Shown: piece after piece, positions 24,161 to 35,064 of the stretch
How the letters are laid out: each line of letters opens with the position of its first letter
How positions within the stretch are numbered: the stretch's first letter is position 1
From: Tenrec ecaudatus
Lineage: Eukaryota > Chordata > Mammalia > Afrosoricida > Tenrecidae
DNA length: 64,000 nt
Direction of reading: 5' to 3'
NCBI RefSeq assembly: GCF_050624435.1
Contig: NC_134539.1
Span: forward strand, 124,315,025-124,379,024
Position numbers and translations under genes: made by a program
Notes under the pieces: generated by a model
Seen by the model: only the letters and a program-made list of their open reading frames with translations
Databases searched by the model: none
What the model was told of the DNA's origin: nothing

Positions 24161-24360
24161 TACACCGTTGTTTGACACCACTAGCTGAAAAGATTATCCC
24201 TCCCCGACTGAGCTATCGTGATCCCCTGGTTGTAAATCAATTGATCATAAATGTGTGGACTGATTCCTGGACTCTCTATGTGTGTATGCTTATGCCATCA
24301 CCGCGCTATCTTGACTACTGTCGTTTTGTATCAAGTTCTGAAATCTGGAAATCTGGGTCT

Positions 24361-24387
24361 TTTGTTGTTGTTGTTGTTGTTGTTGTT
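24361..24387 (+). repeat. GTT microsatellite
   Basis: About eight GTT units run into a T tract, inside the L1 ORF2 remnant. Confidence 0.9.
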
Positions 24388-24729
24388 TTTTTTCTTCTTT
24401 CAAGATGGTATTGATCATTTGGGGTCCCCTGCATTTCATATGAATTTTATGAACAGTTTGCCAATTTCGTTAAATTTAAATAAACTATTTTGACAAGGCT
24501 TGTGTTGAATACATAGGTTAATCTGGGGAATACTGTCATCTTAAGACTATTAAGTCTTCTGAACCATAAACATGGGATATTTCCCACCTTTTTTAGGTCT
24601 TCAATTTCTTTCAATGATGTTTTATAATTTCCAGTATATGTTTTGTTAAATTTATTCCTTAGTATTTTATTCTTCTTGATGCTATTTCTTAATTTTGTGT
24701 TCAGATTATTCACTGCTAGTGTGTAAAGA

Positions 24730-24915
24730 AGGAGCCCTGGTGACATAGTGGGTGACACATTGGGCTGATAACAGCAAGGTCAACAGTTCAAAACCACCAG
24801 CCACTCCTTGGGAGAAAGGTGAGGCTTTCTGTTCACATAAAGATTTACAGTGTCAGAAACCCACAGTTAAACTATCGGGTCACTGTGAGTAAGAAATGAC
24901 TCAATGGAAATGAGT
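24730..24915 (+). mobile_element. AfroSINE, full length, inserted in L1
   Basis: Head 'GGAGCCCTGGTGACATAGTG', body 'CAACAGTTCAAAACCACCAG' and tail 'AAATGACTCAATGGAAATGA'. L1 sequence resumes on both sides. Confidence 0.92.
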
Positions 24916-25695
24916 TTTTAGTTGAGTGTTTGTAGACCATTGCTTTCTGTATATTAATTTTGTACCTTGCAACCTTGCTGAACGCAGCTCCAATAGATTT
25001 GTTTGTGAGTGTGTGGATTACATAGGATTTTCAATATGCAGGCATTGTCCTGTGTTTTGCACTTCTCAGATACTGCCTGTTTTTCTTTTACTATTTCAAA
25101 TTAAGTTGGTGACAACTCCGCTTCACGCTAGTCTATTGGCACAACTTTGCCAATAGCATGTGTTCACTTCATGGCTCTGTGCTATATTTTGATAATTTTC
25201 ACAATATTTCAAACTTTTTCATGATGCAATGCGTACTTAATAGACTGTAATGTAATGTACACATAACTTTTATATGCATTGGGAACTCAAAAAATCCATA
25301 GGACTTGCTTCTTGGTGATATTCACTTTATGGCGTGGTCTGGAATGGAACCCGCAGTAGCTGCAGGGTGTGCCTGTGGGAGACGGAGTCAGTCGGTTACG
25401 TACAGTCTTGCTTCTTTCTAATGTGAGTGCCTCTTCCTTCTTCCCCTTGACTAAATGCCCTGGCTCGAAACTCCGCAACAATGTCAAGTAGAATTGTCAA
25501 AAACGGACATCCTTATTTTCTTCCTCGTATTAAGGGGGCACGTTTTCAATCTCTTACTATTATTTTAGTGTTGATGTGGAATTTTTGTAAGCGGTGTTTA
25601 TCAGATTCAGGACATTGCCTTCTAATCCTGGTTTTTTAGTCTGTCCAGCTGTTGGACTCGGCCACTTGCTTTCTCTGCATCTGTTGACATAAACC

Positions 25696-25865
25696 TGGAG
25701 CTCTGGTGGTGCACTGTTCCTGTTGGGCTGCTAACCGCAGGGTCAGCAGTTCAGAACCACCAGTGGCTCCTCGGGAGAAAGATAGGGCTTACAGTCTCAG
25801 AAACCCAGAAGGGGCAGTTCTACTCCATGAGTTGGCACCAACTCCATGGAAGTTTGTTTTGTTTT
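25696..25865 (+). mobile_element. AfroSINE, full length, inserted in L1
   Basis: Head 'GGAGCTCTGGTGGTGCACTG', body 'CAGCAGTTCAGAACCACCAG' and tail 'GAGTTGGCACCAACTCCATG'. Confidence 0.92.
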
Positions 25866-26754
25866 GAATTGAGAATTCATGTTTTCCCCTTTATTCTGTT
25901 AAGATATTACCTTGATTGACTTATGAATGTCAGGCCAATCTTGCATTCACAGGCTAAGTTTCATTTGATCATCTTGTGTCATCCTTTTTACATGTTGCTG
26001 TGTTCATTTTGCTAGTATTTTATTCAAGGTTTTTTTGGTATCTATATTCATAAGGGATATTTGGTATTCTCTTTTCTTGTGATATCTGGGTAATGTTGGT
26101 CTCACAGACGTCTATATTTTGGAAGCATTTGTGAAGAATGGTATTAATGATTTAAACATTTCCTAGAATTCAGCAGTGAGGCCATTGAGGTTTGGACATT
26201 GTGGAAAGTTTTAGAATTACTAATTCAGCCTTTGTACCTGCTATTGGTCTGCTTAGATGATCTATTTCTTCTTGAGTTAGTGTCAGGAGTGTGTGTATTT
26301 CTAAGAGTTTTTTCTATGTTATCATTTTTCTAATTTGCTGGCTTACAATTGTTCATAGTAGCTCCTGACAAGCCTTTTATTTCTATAAAGTCAATAGTAT
26401 TGTCCCTTCTTTCAATCTTGACTTTAGTCATTTGAATCTTTTATAAGTCAGTCTAAATAAGGTTTGTCAGCTTTGATCATCATTTTAAAGAGTCCACTTT
26501 TGGTATCATATAATTGCCCACCACCACCACCATTCCTTTTTTTATTAAGTAATTCTTGAGTGTGCATTTGATACAAACGACTTGGATTGAAGGAAAGGTT
26601 AGAACATTTTTTTTGAAGCTGGATTCAAACTCAAGTTATTAATTTTCCTGTAGCCCAGCCTCCTCTATTTCAGGGTCTTCCCCATTCCTTCTCTTCTGGG
26701 AATTAAGTGTCAAAGAAGACAGAAACCATACTCTTGGGAACTATCAAGGACGAG

Positions 26755-26850
26755 TTTATCAAGTCCACAAATGTTTATCAAATATCAACCAGCTCTGTGT
26801 CAAGTGCCAAGGGGAGTGAGGATGAGCAGCCAGAAATATCCTCAGACTTC
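26755..26850 (+). mobile_element. Old MIR/L2-like repeat remnant
   Basis: 'CCACAAATGTTTATCAAATA' then 'CAGCTCTGTGTCAAGTGCCA' recalls 'aaatatttattgagcacctactatgtgccaggcactg' of old mammalian SINE and LINE ends. It is diverged. Confidence 0.45.
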
Positions 26851-27034
26851 TCCAAGCTCCTGGTACAACAACCAACTTCAACACAAACCACACAGCAATA
26901 AGAACAAAATGCTCTGCGGGCATGGTTGGGAGCAGTTAAATTACTCTGTCTGACTGGAAGAATTGGGGAACAGAAGAGTTGACATTTGAAGTATGAGTAG
27001 AATAGGGGTACAAAGAAAAGAAAGGCATGATGGT

Positions 27035-27420
27035 TAAGACTGTGTGTCAACTCATCTGAGGCATGGTTCAAATAGTTCTGCCTCTATGAGAAGATGTTGT
27101 TTGGCAGTAATGTAATGATATAATCATCCTGCATGGTGTATCAGCCAATCCATTGTTCGCACGCACACACACCCCACACTTGTACACACACGTGCACGCT
27201 GCCAAAGCGCTCTCCCTTGTTCTGAATCTTGTATCTATCTAGCTCATCGTCATCTGAGCTCAAGTTCTTAAGACTCACCAGCCTCCACAGCCTATGAGCC
27301 AATAGCCTGCCATCGGACCTGCTAATCTTGGATTCTTCACCCCTGCGGCTATGTTAATCAGGCCGATTGCTAACCTGTATAGCTATATGAGATCCATTTC
27401 CTTGAGATAAATATATCTCT
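27035..27420 (+). mobile_element. Old interspersed repeat, family not identified
   Basis: It opens with 'ACTGTGTGTCAACTCATCTG' and ends in 'GAGATAAATATATCTCTTTA'. This resembles a common mammalian repeat that starts 'gtgtcaacttggc' and ends near 'aataaatctctctatatac'. The segment at 39590-40055 appears related. Confidence 0.45.
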
Positions 27421-27525
27421 TTATATATAAATACATCCCCTCTCCAACCCAACCCCCCCAAAATTGCCCCTGCAATCAATCTATGAGTAGATTCTAGCTC
27501 ATAGAACCTAGTTGCTGAGATCCGA

Positions 27526-27527
<2 letters not shown>

Positions 27528-27572
<45 letters not shown>
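27528..27572 (+). repeat. GT dinucleotide microsatellite, about 22 units
   Basis: A pure alternating GT run of about 45 bases, likely polymorphic. Confidence 0.97.
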
Positions 27573-27573
<1 letters not shown>

Positions 27574-27579
27574 CTAGCT

Positions 27580-28115
27580 TTGCTTCTATAGAAAATTCCG
27601 TCTAAAACAGGAGAGAATATTTTTCAGTCAGAGAGAATCACATGAGCCAAAGCAGGGACTGGTAGGGAGCCAGGTCTGGCAAAGACACAGTGTGCTAGAG
27701 AAAGGAACAGACTGGACCAGACTAGGGGGTGGTGTACCTGAGGGCATGCTAAAGAGTTAGACTTTTACCCTGAAGAAACCAGGAGCCCAATGAAGGAACC
27801 TGAACAGGAAAGTATATGATCGGCCTGTGCTGGATTTGAGACCACAGCAGAACCCACGCAGTCTTTCCATGCTCTTGGGAGCAAACAGAGGTGGCTGCCT
27901 TCGCCACTGTTGGTCATGCCCTCCTTGCAACTCGTCTCACCAGGTGTGGCACTTCTTGAGTGCCCTCTGACGTCTCAGCTAATCATTGTCAGTTTCTTTA
28001 GCAGGTTCCTCCTCCTCAACCCTCCCTTAAGTGTTGGTGTTGCTCCAACCTCTGCTGTAGATCTTCTTCCCACTAGACCACTCTTGTCTGGAGAGCTCAT
28101 AAGTAAGCATAGCTT
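27580..28115. other. Unique intergenic DNA
   Basis: No gene or repeat is recognised. Confidence 0.4.
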
Positions 28116-28117
28116 CC

Positions 28118-28235
28118 ATGATCAACCCAAACAAAAACAAACTCGCTGCCATCAAGTCGATTCCATGACCAACCCAAACAAAAACAAACTCGCTGCCATC
28201 AAGTCGATTCCAAGTCACAATGATGCTACTGGACA
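28118..28235 (-). mobile_element. AfroSINE tail half with a 47-base tandem duplication
   Basis: The SINE's antisense tail ('ACTCGCTGCCATCAAGTCGA') occurs twice. Units 28118-28164 and 28165-28211 differ at a single base. Sequence beyond 28235 no longer matches AfroSINE. A matching head half lies at 28885-28955. Confidence 0.85.
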
Positions 28236-28884
28236 AGTGGTGGGGTACCAGGCCAGGAGCAACTCATCGATCATGGAAAATAATATAGACATACAGCGGG
28301 CACAGGGGCTCCTCCTGATATTGGGACCAAGAGAGTGCTAATGTATTCTCTAACAGACTAATATAATCATCGGGCATGTCACGTGCATGTAACAGGAAGG
28401 CAGTGTGCCAGAGGCCTACATGAACAGGAAGGGGAGGTACTAGAGCCCTGATGTGAAGGGAAGGCACATTTGTAACAGAGTGGGTAGGTCCTAGAGTTAA
28501 CCTTGGTCATCACTGAGCCTGCTTGACCTGAGGTGTCCCGAGCTCTTCCCCAGGGGAACCATCTATGATCTTATCAGAAGGGAGTGGGCCATACTTAGGG
28601 GGGAGATGGACAATAGGGTCTGATTGCTCTCCGTGGCAGATAGTCTCTGGGTGTGCTAGCGAGCAGCCATGGGCTTAATAGGAACGTCTTTAAATAACCT
28701 ATTATGGGGGGAGATTATGGGCGTGAGTTTTAGGCAGGAGAATGTGACTGGGATTCATCTCCGACTCACGAGTGTGAAGGTCTCCCTCCACCAGGGTCTT
28801 GACCTCCCAGACTCCTTAAATACCAGAGTAGAGAATTTGTCCACATACACTCTCTCCCTGGTTCTCAGAGTGTCTGACATTTAA
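28236..28884. other. Unclassified insert of about 650 bases between two AfroSINE halves
   Basis: The DNA here separates the tail half and head half of what may be a single minus-oriented AfroSINE. I see no LTR termini, poly(A) or coding domain. It could be an LTR or transposon I do not recognise, or two unrelated SINE fragments may be adjacent by chance. Confidence 0.35.
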
Positions 28885-28955
28885 AGCTTTATAAGAGCAG
28901 ACAGCCTCCGCCTTTCCCCAGAGTTCAAACCACTGCTGTGCACTAGGTTACCCAA
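28885..28955 (-). mobile_element. AfroSINE head-half fragment
   Basis: 'AAGAGCAGACAGCCTCCGCC' followed by 'GAGTTCAAACCACTGCTG' is the body and head of an AfroSINE in minus orientation. Confidence 0.65.
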
Positions 28956-29479
28956 AGTTTATCCCCAGTGACCGCTAGGCTCCCAGGTTAGGAGGTGAGG
29001 TGAAAGGAAATGGGTAACTTATTGCTCTGGCTTCAGGCTGCCTCTAGATCTGAACCAGCCCCTTCATGAGACCAAGGCGCCACTGGCCCTCCCCCTCCCC
29101 AAGGAAGGCCAATGGCCCTGGCTGTCCTCCCAGGAAAGCCTGCTGACCTGCACACTGGCACTGTAGGAGTGAGCTTCCTCCTAGGTGGGAGTGGGGGTGG
29201 GGACACCGAGCAGGAAGAGGTGAGGAGGACACGGAGCAAGGAGCTGCCTGTTTGTGAGTTGCTGTGGAGGCACGTTGCTAATTAAGCCAAGCGTGAACCT
29301 CCGGGTGGAGAGGTCCTTTCCGGGAAGCAGCAGGTGCAGGAGGTGGGGCTGGGACCCAGGAGGAAGATGGACAAGAACTTGGAGTCAGCAGCCTGAGGGC
29401 AGATCTCTGGGGCTCTGTCTTCGTTGCCTCCTGCTGCCATAGCAGAAGCTGCCACAGGTGGGCAATGGTAAGAACAGAG

Positions 29480-29640
29480 CCTCACTCGCTGCTGTGACCC
29501 CTACCTGCCCCTTTGGGTTTCCGAGGCTGTCGATCTTCATGGGAGCAGACAGCCCTGTCTTTCACCTGTGGAGCAGTCAGTGGGTTTGAACAGCTAACCT
29601 GCCGGGGAGCAGCAGGTCAATGTGTAACCCAGCGCTTCTT
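29480..29640 (-). mobile_element. AfroSINE
   Basis: 'CCCTTTGGGTTTCCGAGGCT', 'GGAGCAGACAGCCCTGTCTT' and 'GTGGGTTTGAACAGCTAACC' appear in antisense order. The DNA from 28960 to 29475 before it is unrecognised. Confidence 0.85.
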
Positions 29641-29872
29641 ACTGGGAGGTGAGGGGCCCGAGTTGCGTCTGTCAGCAGAGCCAGGCTCACTGGCTGAGGG
29701 CTCGGTTAGGTTAGTCCTGCAAGCATTTCCTGGTGACCTTTGCTGCCTACAGGGGTCTCGTGCCACTTCCAAGATGCATCTCCCTTGTTTCCCATTTCCT
29801 AAGAGACCACTGCGAGGGCAAGAGGCTCCGGACCCACTCTCCTCTGGTCCAGGAGCCCCGTGCTCAGGAGCA

Positions 29873-30015
29873 CAGTTGGCAGTGTGAACCCCGGCAGCTC
29901 TGTAGGAGAAAGGGCCGGCCGGCTGCTTCTGGAAGGATTCCGGCCCAAGACACCCTAAGGGGCGGCGCTTCTCGGTCCTGTGGGGTGGCTGGGAGGCAGA
30001 ATAGACTGGAAGGCT
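29873..30015 (+). mobile_element. Diverged AfroSINE
   Basis: 'GTGTGAACCCCGGCAGCTCT' and 'GTAGGAGAAAGGGCCGGCCG', then a 'GTGGGGTGGCTGGGAGG' tail region, fit the sense body. The head is missing. Confidence 0.6.
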
Positions 30016-30089
30016 CCTACTGAGTCCTACTCTGGTCTGACGGCCCTAAAAAGGCCACTGTCACAGGTAGCAAAGTTAGGACTTCATCA

Positions 30090-30215
30090 CTGGGAGACAC
30101 CATTCGATCCGTACCAGACTCCGCTGCTAACCTGCTGGGAGACCATGAACAAGTCGCGTGGGTGCGCAGCCTCTCTGGGCTTCAGTGCCTCATCTAGAGG
30201 AGCGGGAATCTCTGC
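30090..30215 (-). mobile_element. MIR
   Basis: 'CAGACTCCGCTGCTAACCTG', 'CTTCAGTGCCTCATCTAGAG' and trailing 'GAGCGGGAATCTC' follow the antisense MIR body. Confidence 0.65.
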
Positions 30216-30552
30216 TTGCCATGCCTCTTGGGGAGCGGCCGCAACAGTGGAAGGCTAGCATGAGCGTAGCTTTGGAAAGACAAGCGTCAGCGGGAAAGGA
30301 GCAAGGTGCCAGCTGTCAGGCTGCGGCTTCATTTGGGCAGGGGACAAGCATCCAGCTGTGGAATAGGATGACACTGAGGCACCGCTGGAAACCAGCATCC
30401 CGGCCGTGGTGTCTTCCAGCCTGGCCTGTCTGTTCCATGCTTGGAGACACAGGCAGGCCGTGACCTGAGACGTGGAGAAAGTGGCACACCAGGGAACCTC
30501 GGGGCCCCGGGCCCCCACCCTCCACTGCTCTGGTGCTCAGGCCTGTGTTAAT

Positions 30553-30574
30553 ACACACACACACACACACACAC
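30553..30574 (+). repeat. AC dinucleotide microsatellite
   Basis: About 11 AC units followed by a degenerate GCACGC segment. Confidence 0.95.
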
Positions 30575-30639
30575 GCACGCGCCCTGTGTGGATGAAGCCC
30601 ACACTCCAGGTTCTCTGCACAGTGCCTCATGCCCTAGGG

Positions 30640-30953
30640 CAGTGACTCTCAACCCACCCCTTTGGAGGTCGAACGACCCTTTCACAGGGGTCGCCTAAGA
30701 CCATCAGAAAACACATAAATAATTCACAATAGGTAATTACATATTTTGTGATTCATCACTCTGTCTTAATTATGTTCAATTTGTAACCATGAAAATACAT
30801 CCTGCACATCAGATATTGACATGATGATTCCTAACAGTAGCAAAATGACAGTGATGAAGTGGCAACGAGAAAAATGTTATGGTTGGGGGTCCCCACCACA
30901 TGAGGGACTGTATGAGAGGGTTGCCGAGGCATGAGGAAGCGTGAGAACCACTG
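30640..30953 (+). mobile_element. SPIN-type hAT transposon, non-autonomous
   Basis: 314 bases that begin CAGTGACTCTCAACCC and end GAGAACCACTG. Internal blocks include 'AGGTCGAACGACCCTTTCAC', 'AGGGGTCGCCTAAGACCATC', 'AATTATGTTCAATTTGTAAC' and 'GAAGTGGCAACGAG'. These are the SPIN hallmarks and are longer than in the 6.9 kb copy. Flanks CCCTAGGG and CCCCAGAG match at six of eight bases, as an aged 8-bp duplication would. No transposase. Confidence 0.88.
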
Positions 30954-30959
30954 CCCCAG

Positions 30960-31965
30960 AGCCTCCTGCTCCCGCCTATCAACTCCTCAACGTGGAAGGG
31001 TCCCCGTGGGGCACTGTCCGTCACCCACCCAGAGGCCCCTGCCATGGCTGCTCCACATAAGGCCTGATCACAAAGGGTCCAGCACAGAAAACGTGGCTGG
31101 ATTCCCCTCAGCCCTACTGGAAGCAGGCCTTGAAGGCAGGACACGCACTGGTGGCTCTTCCTCTTGGGGCACGCTCTGCACCTGGCGCAGCCTTTGCTCC
31201 TGGCTCCATTGTGCTCCCCTCTTTTCCTTCACAGCCATGTCAGAGCACACAAAGCCAGGAGTAGTGCCTGCACTTCCCCACCTGGAAGATGAAAGCACTT
31301 TCCCCAGCAAGCTGCCAGCGGCAACCAGAGGCTCGGTAATTACAGACACAGACAGGCGAGGCTTGGCACTCCTGTCCCCCTCCTCTTCTCTCCGCTCCAG
31401 TCCCTTCATTTCCTATGGCTCCTTTAAAGAAGAGACATGAAGCTGGGCCCTTCAGAGTGGTGTGTTCTGCCCCCCTGCTCCACAGCAGGCCGACATTAGA
31501 CCTCGCTCCACTTCAGATCCATTCAGTCGTGCTTCCGAGCCTTCATGGAAAGCACATGGAATGGGCCTCTGCTCTGTGCTAGCACTGGATCCAGTGCTGG
31601 GGGCGCACCCAATGCGGCCCGACACGTACTTTTAAAGAGCTTACGGCCTAAAAAGGAAAGGAAAGTAGATGACTTAATTAGTTACAATAAGAAGCAAAAA
31701 AGAAAGACAACGAATGTGTGAGAATGAAAGTACAAATAGTCAAAGATCAGAGAGAGGCAATTTTGGAAAGCTTCACTGTTGCTTCAGAGGCAATATGAAC
31801 TGGGTGAGTGTATACATTCAGGAGGTTGCAGGCCTGGCTTCAAAGCCTGATTTTGTCACTTTCCAGCTGGGTCCTGAGGAGAATGCTGGGGTTATTCTGA
31901 AGATGAGGTGCAGTGCCCAGCCCACCTGGAGAGGCTTCTGAACATCGTTGCTATAATCAGAGAGA
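30960..31965. other. Intergenic DNA with an old repeat remnant
   Basis: Mostly unrecognised. Around 31570-31680 'TGCTCTGTGCTAGCACTGG' then 'AAAGAGCTTACGGCCTA' recalls an old mammalian LINE/SINE end. No coding exon is evident. Confidence 0.4.
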
Positions 31966-31974
31966 ACGGTACAG

Positions 31975-32152
31975 TTGTCACCCAGTTGATTCTAACTCTG
32001 GCTGACCCCACGGGTTTCAGAATAGGGTCTGCAATGGCTGGTTGTTGAAGATTGTCAGGCTTGTCTTCCGGTTTGCCCCTGGGTGAGGTCAAACCTACAA
32101 CCTTTGGGGCTAGCAGCTGAGTATTAACCATGCAGCCACACAGGGGCTCCCT
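31975..32152 (-). mobile_element. AfroSINE, second subfamily
   Basis: 'CACCCAGTTGATTCTAACTC', 'GGGGCTAGCAGCTGAGTATT' and 'AACCATGCAGCCACACAGGG' fit the reverse of an AfroSINE whose middle differs from the main type in this window. Confidence 0.75.
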
Positions 32153-32324
32153 CATCAGGGAAGGAGGGTTGGAAGCTCAGTCTTCTGGCTGTGGAGCAGG
32201 GAGACGGGGAATTCTAAACCAAAGGGGCAGAGGCAGAAATGGCAGTGCTCACGTGGAATGCCTTTGACTACAGGGTAGAAGGGAAGCACAAGGACAGAGC
32301 CAGTAAATGGAGTCATTTTTTAAA

Positions 32325-32470
32325 AAATCGTTTTATTGACATATAATTCACATATCATACACTTCCATGGTTCACGCCTATGAAATAATTGCTCCAATTA
32401 CAACGACTGTATAATCATGACTACAATCAGTTCCGGAACACTTCCTTCTTCTCACATTAATTATCAGCTT
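32325..32470 (-). mobile_element. Old L1 3' end (L1M type)
   Basis: 'CGTTTTATTGACATATAATT' then 'TATAATCATGACTACAATCA' is the reverse of the old L1 3' terminus, including the complement of AATAAA. Confidence 0.75.
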
Positions 32471-32580
32471 CCCATTTCCCTCCAAGCTCACCTCCCTTAA
32501 CCCTATAAGCCATGAGTCCAGTTACTGTCTCTACCAAGTTATCTCTCCTGGGTTTCATATCATGGAAAATAGCAACAACA

Positions 32581-32602
32581 TAAATAAATAAATAAATAAA
32601 TA
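32581..32602 (+). repeat. TAAA tetranucleotide microsatellite
   Basis: Five TAAA units and a partial one. Confidence 0.9.
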
Positions 32603-32739
32603 GAAGACCCCCCCCCAAAATTAATATTTTAAAGACCCACAAGAATAACAAAACAAAATAGGAAAATACCAATTGAGAAAAACTAAGGAAACATTAAAAA
32701 CTAGAATAAATTAAAAATGGGTCAAACAGGAGACCAAAT

Positions 32740-33565
32740 GACCAGGTGTTACTTTTTAACCCAGTTACATCTGCTATCATAGGGTTTACAGTATTCTTGG
32801 TCTGGTATCGAAGCTGCTCACATCCCTCGACCATGGTCAGAGAGGATTCATCAAAGGCTTAATCTAGATAGGCACCCTGCAAATGGACTCCCATAAATGG
32901 ATTCTTAAAAGCTCATGAGTAGTCATGTAGGGTGCAACGCTTTCCCTGTCTAGAAGGAACATAATGGGGAAAATAGCGGATGCAGGACAACAAATAGTCC
33001 AATGGATGCGTTGGCCACATGAACTTCTGCCTCCAGGATGCTGAGACCAAAAGAACTAGATGGAGCCTAGCTACCACCCCCAACTGTTCTGGAAAAAAAA
33101 AAACCAAAACAAAAAACAGTGCATTAGAAGGTCCTGGATAGAAGAGGAGAAAAATGTGGAACAAAACTAAAAATCATAGAAAAGGCCAGGCTAACTGGTC
33201 AGATAAAGCCTGATGGAACCCCTAAGCATATGGCCCTTAGTTACCCCTCAGGCTTAGAAATGAACTCACTTATGGCTCAACTTTCAGCCAAACAACAATA
33301 AAGGGAACAATAATACTAAGGAGGTATGCACACCTTACAATAATCAACCAATTGAAGTCAAAAGGGCAACAGTTAACCAAGGACAAAGTTCTGAAGGGGC
33401 AGGAAAGAAGGAAAATGGAAATAGGACGGACGTAGGATAAATAATGTTAGTTGCATGGTTGGGGTTGCAATCAGTGACATGAAACTACACGTGTTTGAAT
33501 TGTTGAATAGAAAACTGATCTGTAACTCTTCATCCAGTTCACAACAAAAATATTGCTTTTAAAAT
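32740..33565 (+). mobile_element. Afrotherian L1 3' UTR-like repeat
   Basis: 'CCAGGCTAACTGGTCAGATA', 'GCATATGGCCCTTAGTTACC', 'TCAACTTTCAGCCAAACAAC' and 'TAGAAAACTGATCTGTAACT' follow a repeat I associate with L1 3' UTRs in afrotherian genomes. An A tract interrupts it at 33093-33103. No coding capacity. Confidence 0.6.
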
Positions 33566-33627
33566 TGAGTTGGGATGAAAATTTTGGTGAGCATTAAATG
33601 GTAGGACAGTGCCCACCTCAAATCCAA

Positions 33628-33765
33628 AAACCAAACTCACTGCCATCTGCTGGATTCTAACTCATCGTGACCCTGGGGCTTCTGACATGTACTTCCTTTT
33701 GGAGTAGAAAGCCCCATCTTTCTTCCATGGTTAGTAGCCCAACTCACAACCCACTTGCCGCCCAA
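33628..33765 (-). mobile_element. AfroSINE
   Basis: 'CCAAACTCACTGCCATCTGC' and 'TTGGAGTAGAAAGCCCCATC' appear in antisense order. The head end is lost. Confidence 0.85.
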
Positions 33766-33779
33766 GTCCACCCAGGATG

Positions 33780-34685
33780 GCCACTCAAGCCCGAGGCAAT
33801 GCCTTTCTCTTTAGAGTCACATTCACTTGGCCCAACTATAGGATTTCCAAAGATGGACAACCTGTCCTTGGGCTTGGTACAACATTGGCCTGCATCCTAG
33901 AGGATGCCCACCTGGAAAGACCTTCAAGCCACTGAGCCTTGCATTAGAGCTAAGAAAGATCAATTATTACCTTTCACAAGGCCTAGGGACATGAGACATA
34001 CTCTGCCCATCAGAGGGCTGAGTGTTGGAGAAACCTCCAGAAAGGTGGTGGGAGGTGGGGTGGAAGGTGAATAAGGCCAGGCAAAGTTGCTCAAGCTTAG
34101 CATCATTGCTACCTGCTGTTGTCTTTGTGTTCTATAGAGCTGCCTCAATTCTGTTTGGGGGTGAAGAGACTTCTCAGCAGAGATTTCATGGAGTACAAAA
34201 CAAACTCTGAAGAGGTTCTTCTGGGAGACCCCAAAAAGCAGCACAGCAGGGCACTGCCTCTTTCCTTTTGCTTTGCTGTGTCCCTCAGAGCCAGAGGGGT
34301 CACCACTGGCAGCTCTACTGGAGCCACTTGACAAAATTCCGCCAGGGTTCCTGCTCTTGCCTGGCCTGGCATGTTCAAATCAGCGAGATCTGACCCAGAA
34401 AGACAGCCTCAATATGTGTCCCCAGTGTTTTCACCAGGAAACAGGCTTCATCTGGTTGGACTAAGTGATTGTCTTTGAATATATTATCCAAGAAATCTAC
34501 CCAACCACAACACACAACAAACTAACTCTTTATTCAGAGAGTGCTTCCCGCCTTGGGGGCATCCCGATCCTGGCTTGAGGAGAGGGGACCAAGGGCCCAG
34601 GCAGGACCATTTCAAGTAAGAGGGGCTAGACGGAGAGACAATGTGATCCAGCAGGAAGGGTCCCTGCCCCAGGGTGGAGCATCAA
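33780..34685. other. Unique intergenic DNA
   Basis: No feature is recognised. Confidence 0.4.
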
Positions 34686-34689
34686 ACAA

Positions 34690-34745
34690 ACAAACAAGAA
34701 TCCCAAACTCACTGCCATCGAGTGGATGCCGGCTCCTAACCAGGG
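34690..34745 (-). mobile_element. AfroSINE tail fragment
   Basis: 'CCCAAACTCACTGCCATCGA' followed by 'GTGGATGCCGGCTCC' is an antisense tail only. Confidence 0.7.
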
Positions 34746-34837
34746 CAGTCAGGCATGACTGGGGTGGGGAAACTAGAAGGAACTGAGGGTTCTGCTGACA
34801 CTGAAGCTACATGGACACGATGGCTTCTTGGATGTGA

Positions 34838-34930
34838 ACTGCCACTCTCATTGTCATCGCGTCGATGCTGACTCGAAGTGACCCTACAGGACAGAGTAGA
34901 ACTGCTCCTGTGAGCTTCTGAGACCGGCAC
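34838..34930 (-). mobile_element. AfroSINE tail fragment
   Basis: 'GTCATCGCGTCGATGCTGAC' then 'AGAACTGCTCCTGTGAGCTT' is an antisense tail and middle. A separate insertion sits about 90 bases from the previous fragment. Confidence 0.75.
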
Positions 34931-34974
34931 TGTGCACAGGAGTGGAAAGCCAGGTGCGGCAAGTCAGAAGGGCT

Positions 34975-35060
34975 CGATGCCTGCCCAGGCCGCACCTCTC
35001 GCCGTGTGAAATCCCTTCCCACGGGCCTCGTTTCCTCCTCCGTGAAAAGGGCCTGTCGGG
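34975..35060 (-). mobile_element. MIR scrap
   Basis: 'GCCTCGTTTCCTCCTCCGTG' followed by 'AAAAGGGCCTGTCGGGGAGG' resembles 'cctcagtttcctcatctgtaaaatgggg' of antisense MIR. Confidence 0.5.
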
Positions 35061-35064
35061 GAGG

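Larger units (their letters stand above)
24165..26510 (-). pseudogene. L1 ORF2 body fragment, antisense, degraded
   Basis: The plus strand reads as the reverse of L1 ORF2. 'TTTTATTCTTCTTGATGCTA', 'CTTGCAACCTTGCTGAACGC', 'GACAAGCCTTTTATTTCT' and 'GGTATTCTCTTTTCTTGTGA' correspond to the palm, thumb and C-terminal reverse-transcriptase coding region. Identity is low and all frames are broken. Two AfroSINEs (24730-24915 and 25696-25865) landed in it, so it predates them. A GTT microsatellite interrupts it at 24361-24387. Confidence 0.75.

Noticed and set aside
24730-24810. tRNA gene in AfroSINE heads
   Set aside because: The head keeps box-B-like GGTCAACAGTTCAAAACC but the cloverleaf cannot be closed. 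It is SINE-derived.
27528-27572. Microsatellites as CRISPR or other regular arrays
   Set aside because: Simple GT, CA, GTT and TAAA runs without spacers, typical of vertebrate DNA.
28236-28884. Solo LTR of an endogenous retrovirus
   Set aside because: I could not find TG...CA ends with a matching 4-6 base duplication. It is left as unclassified.
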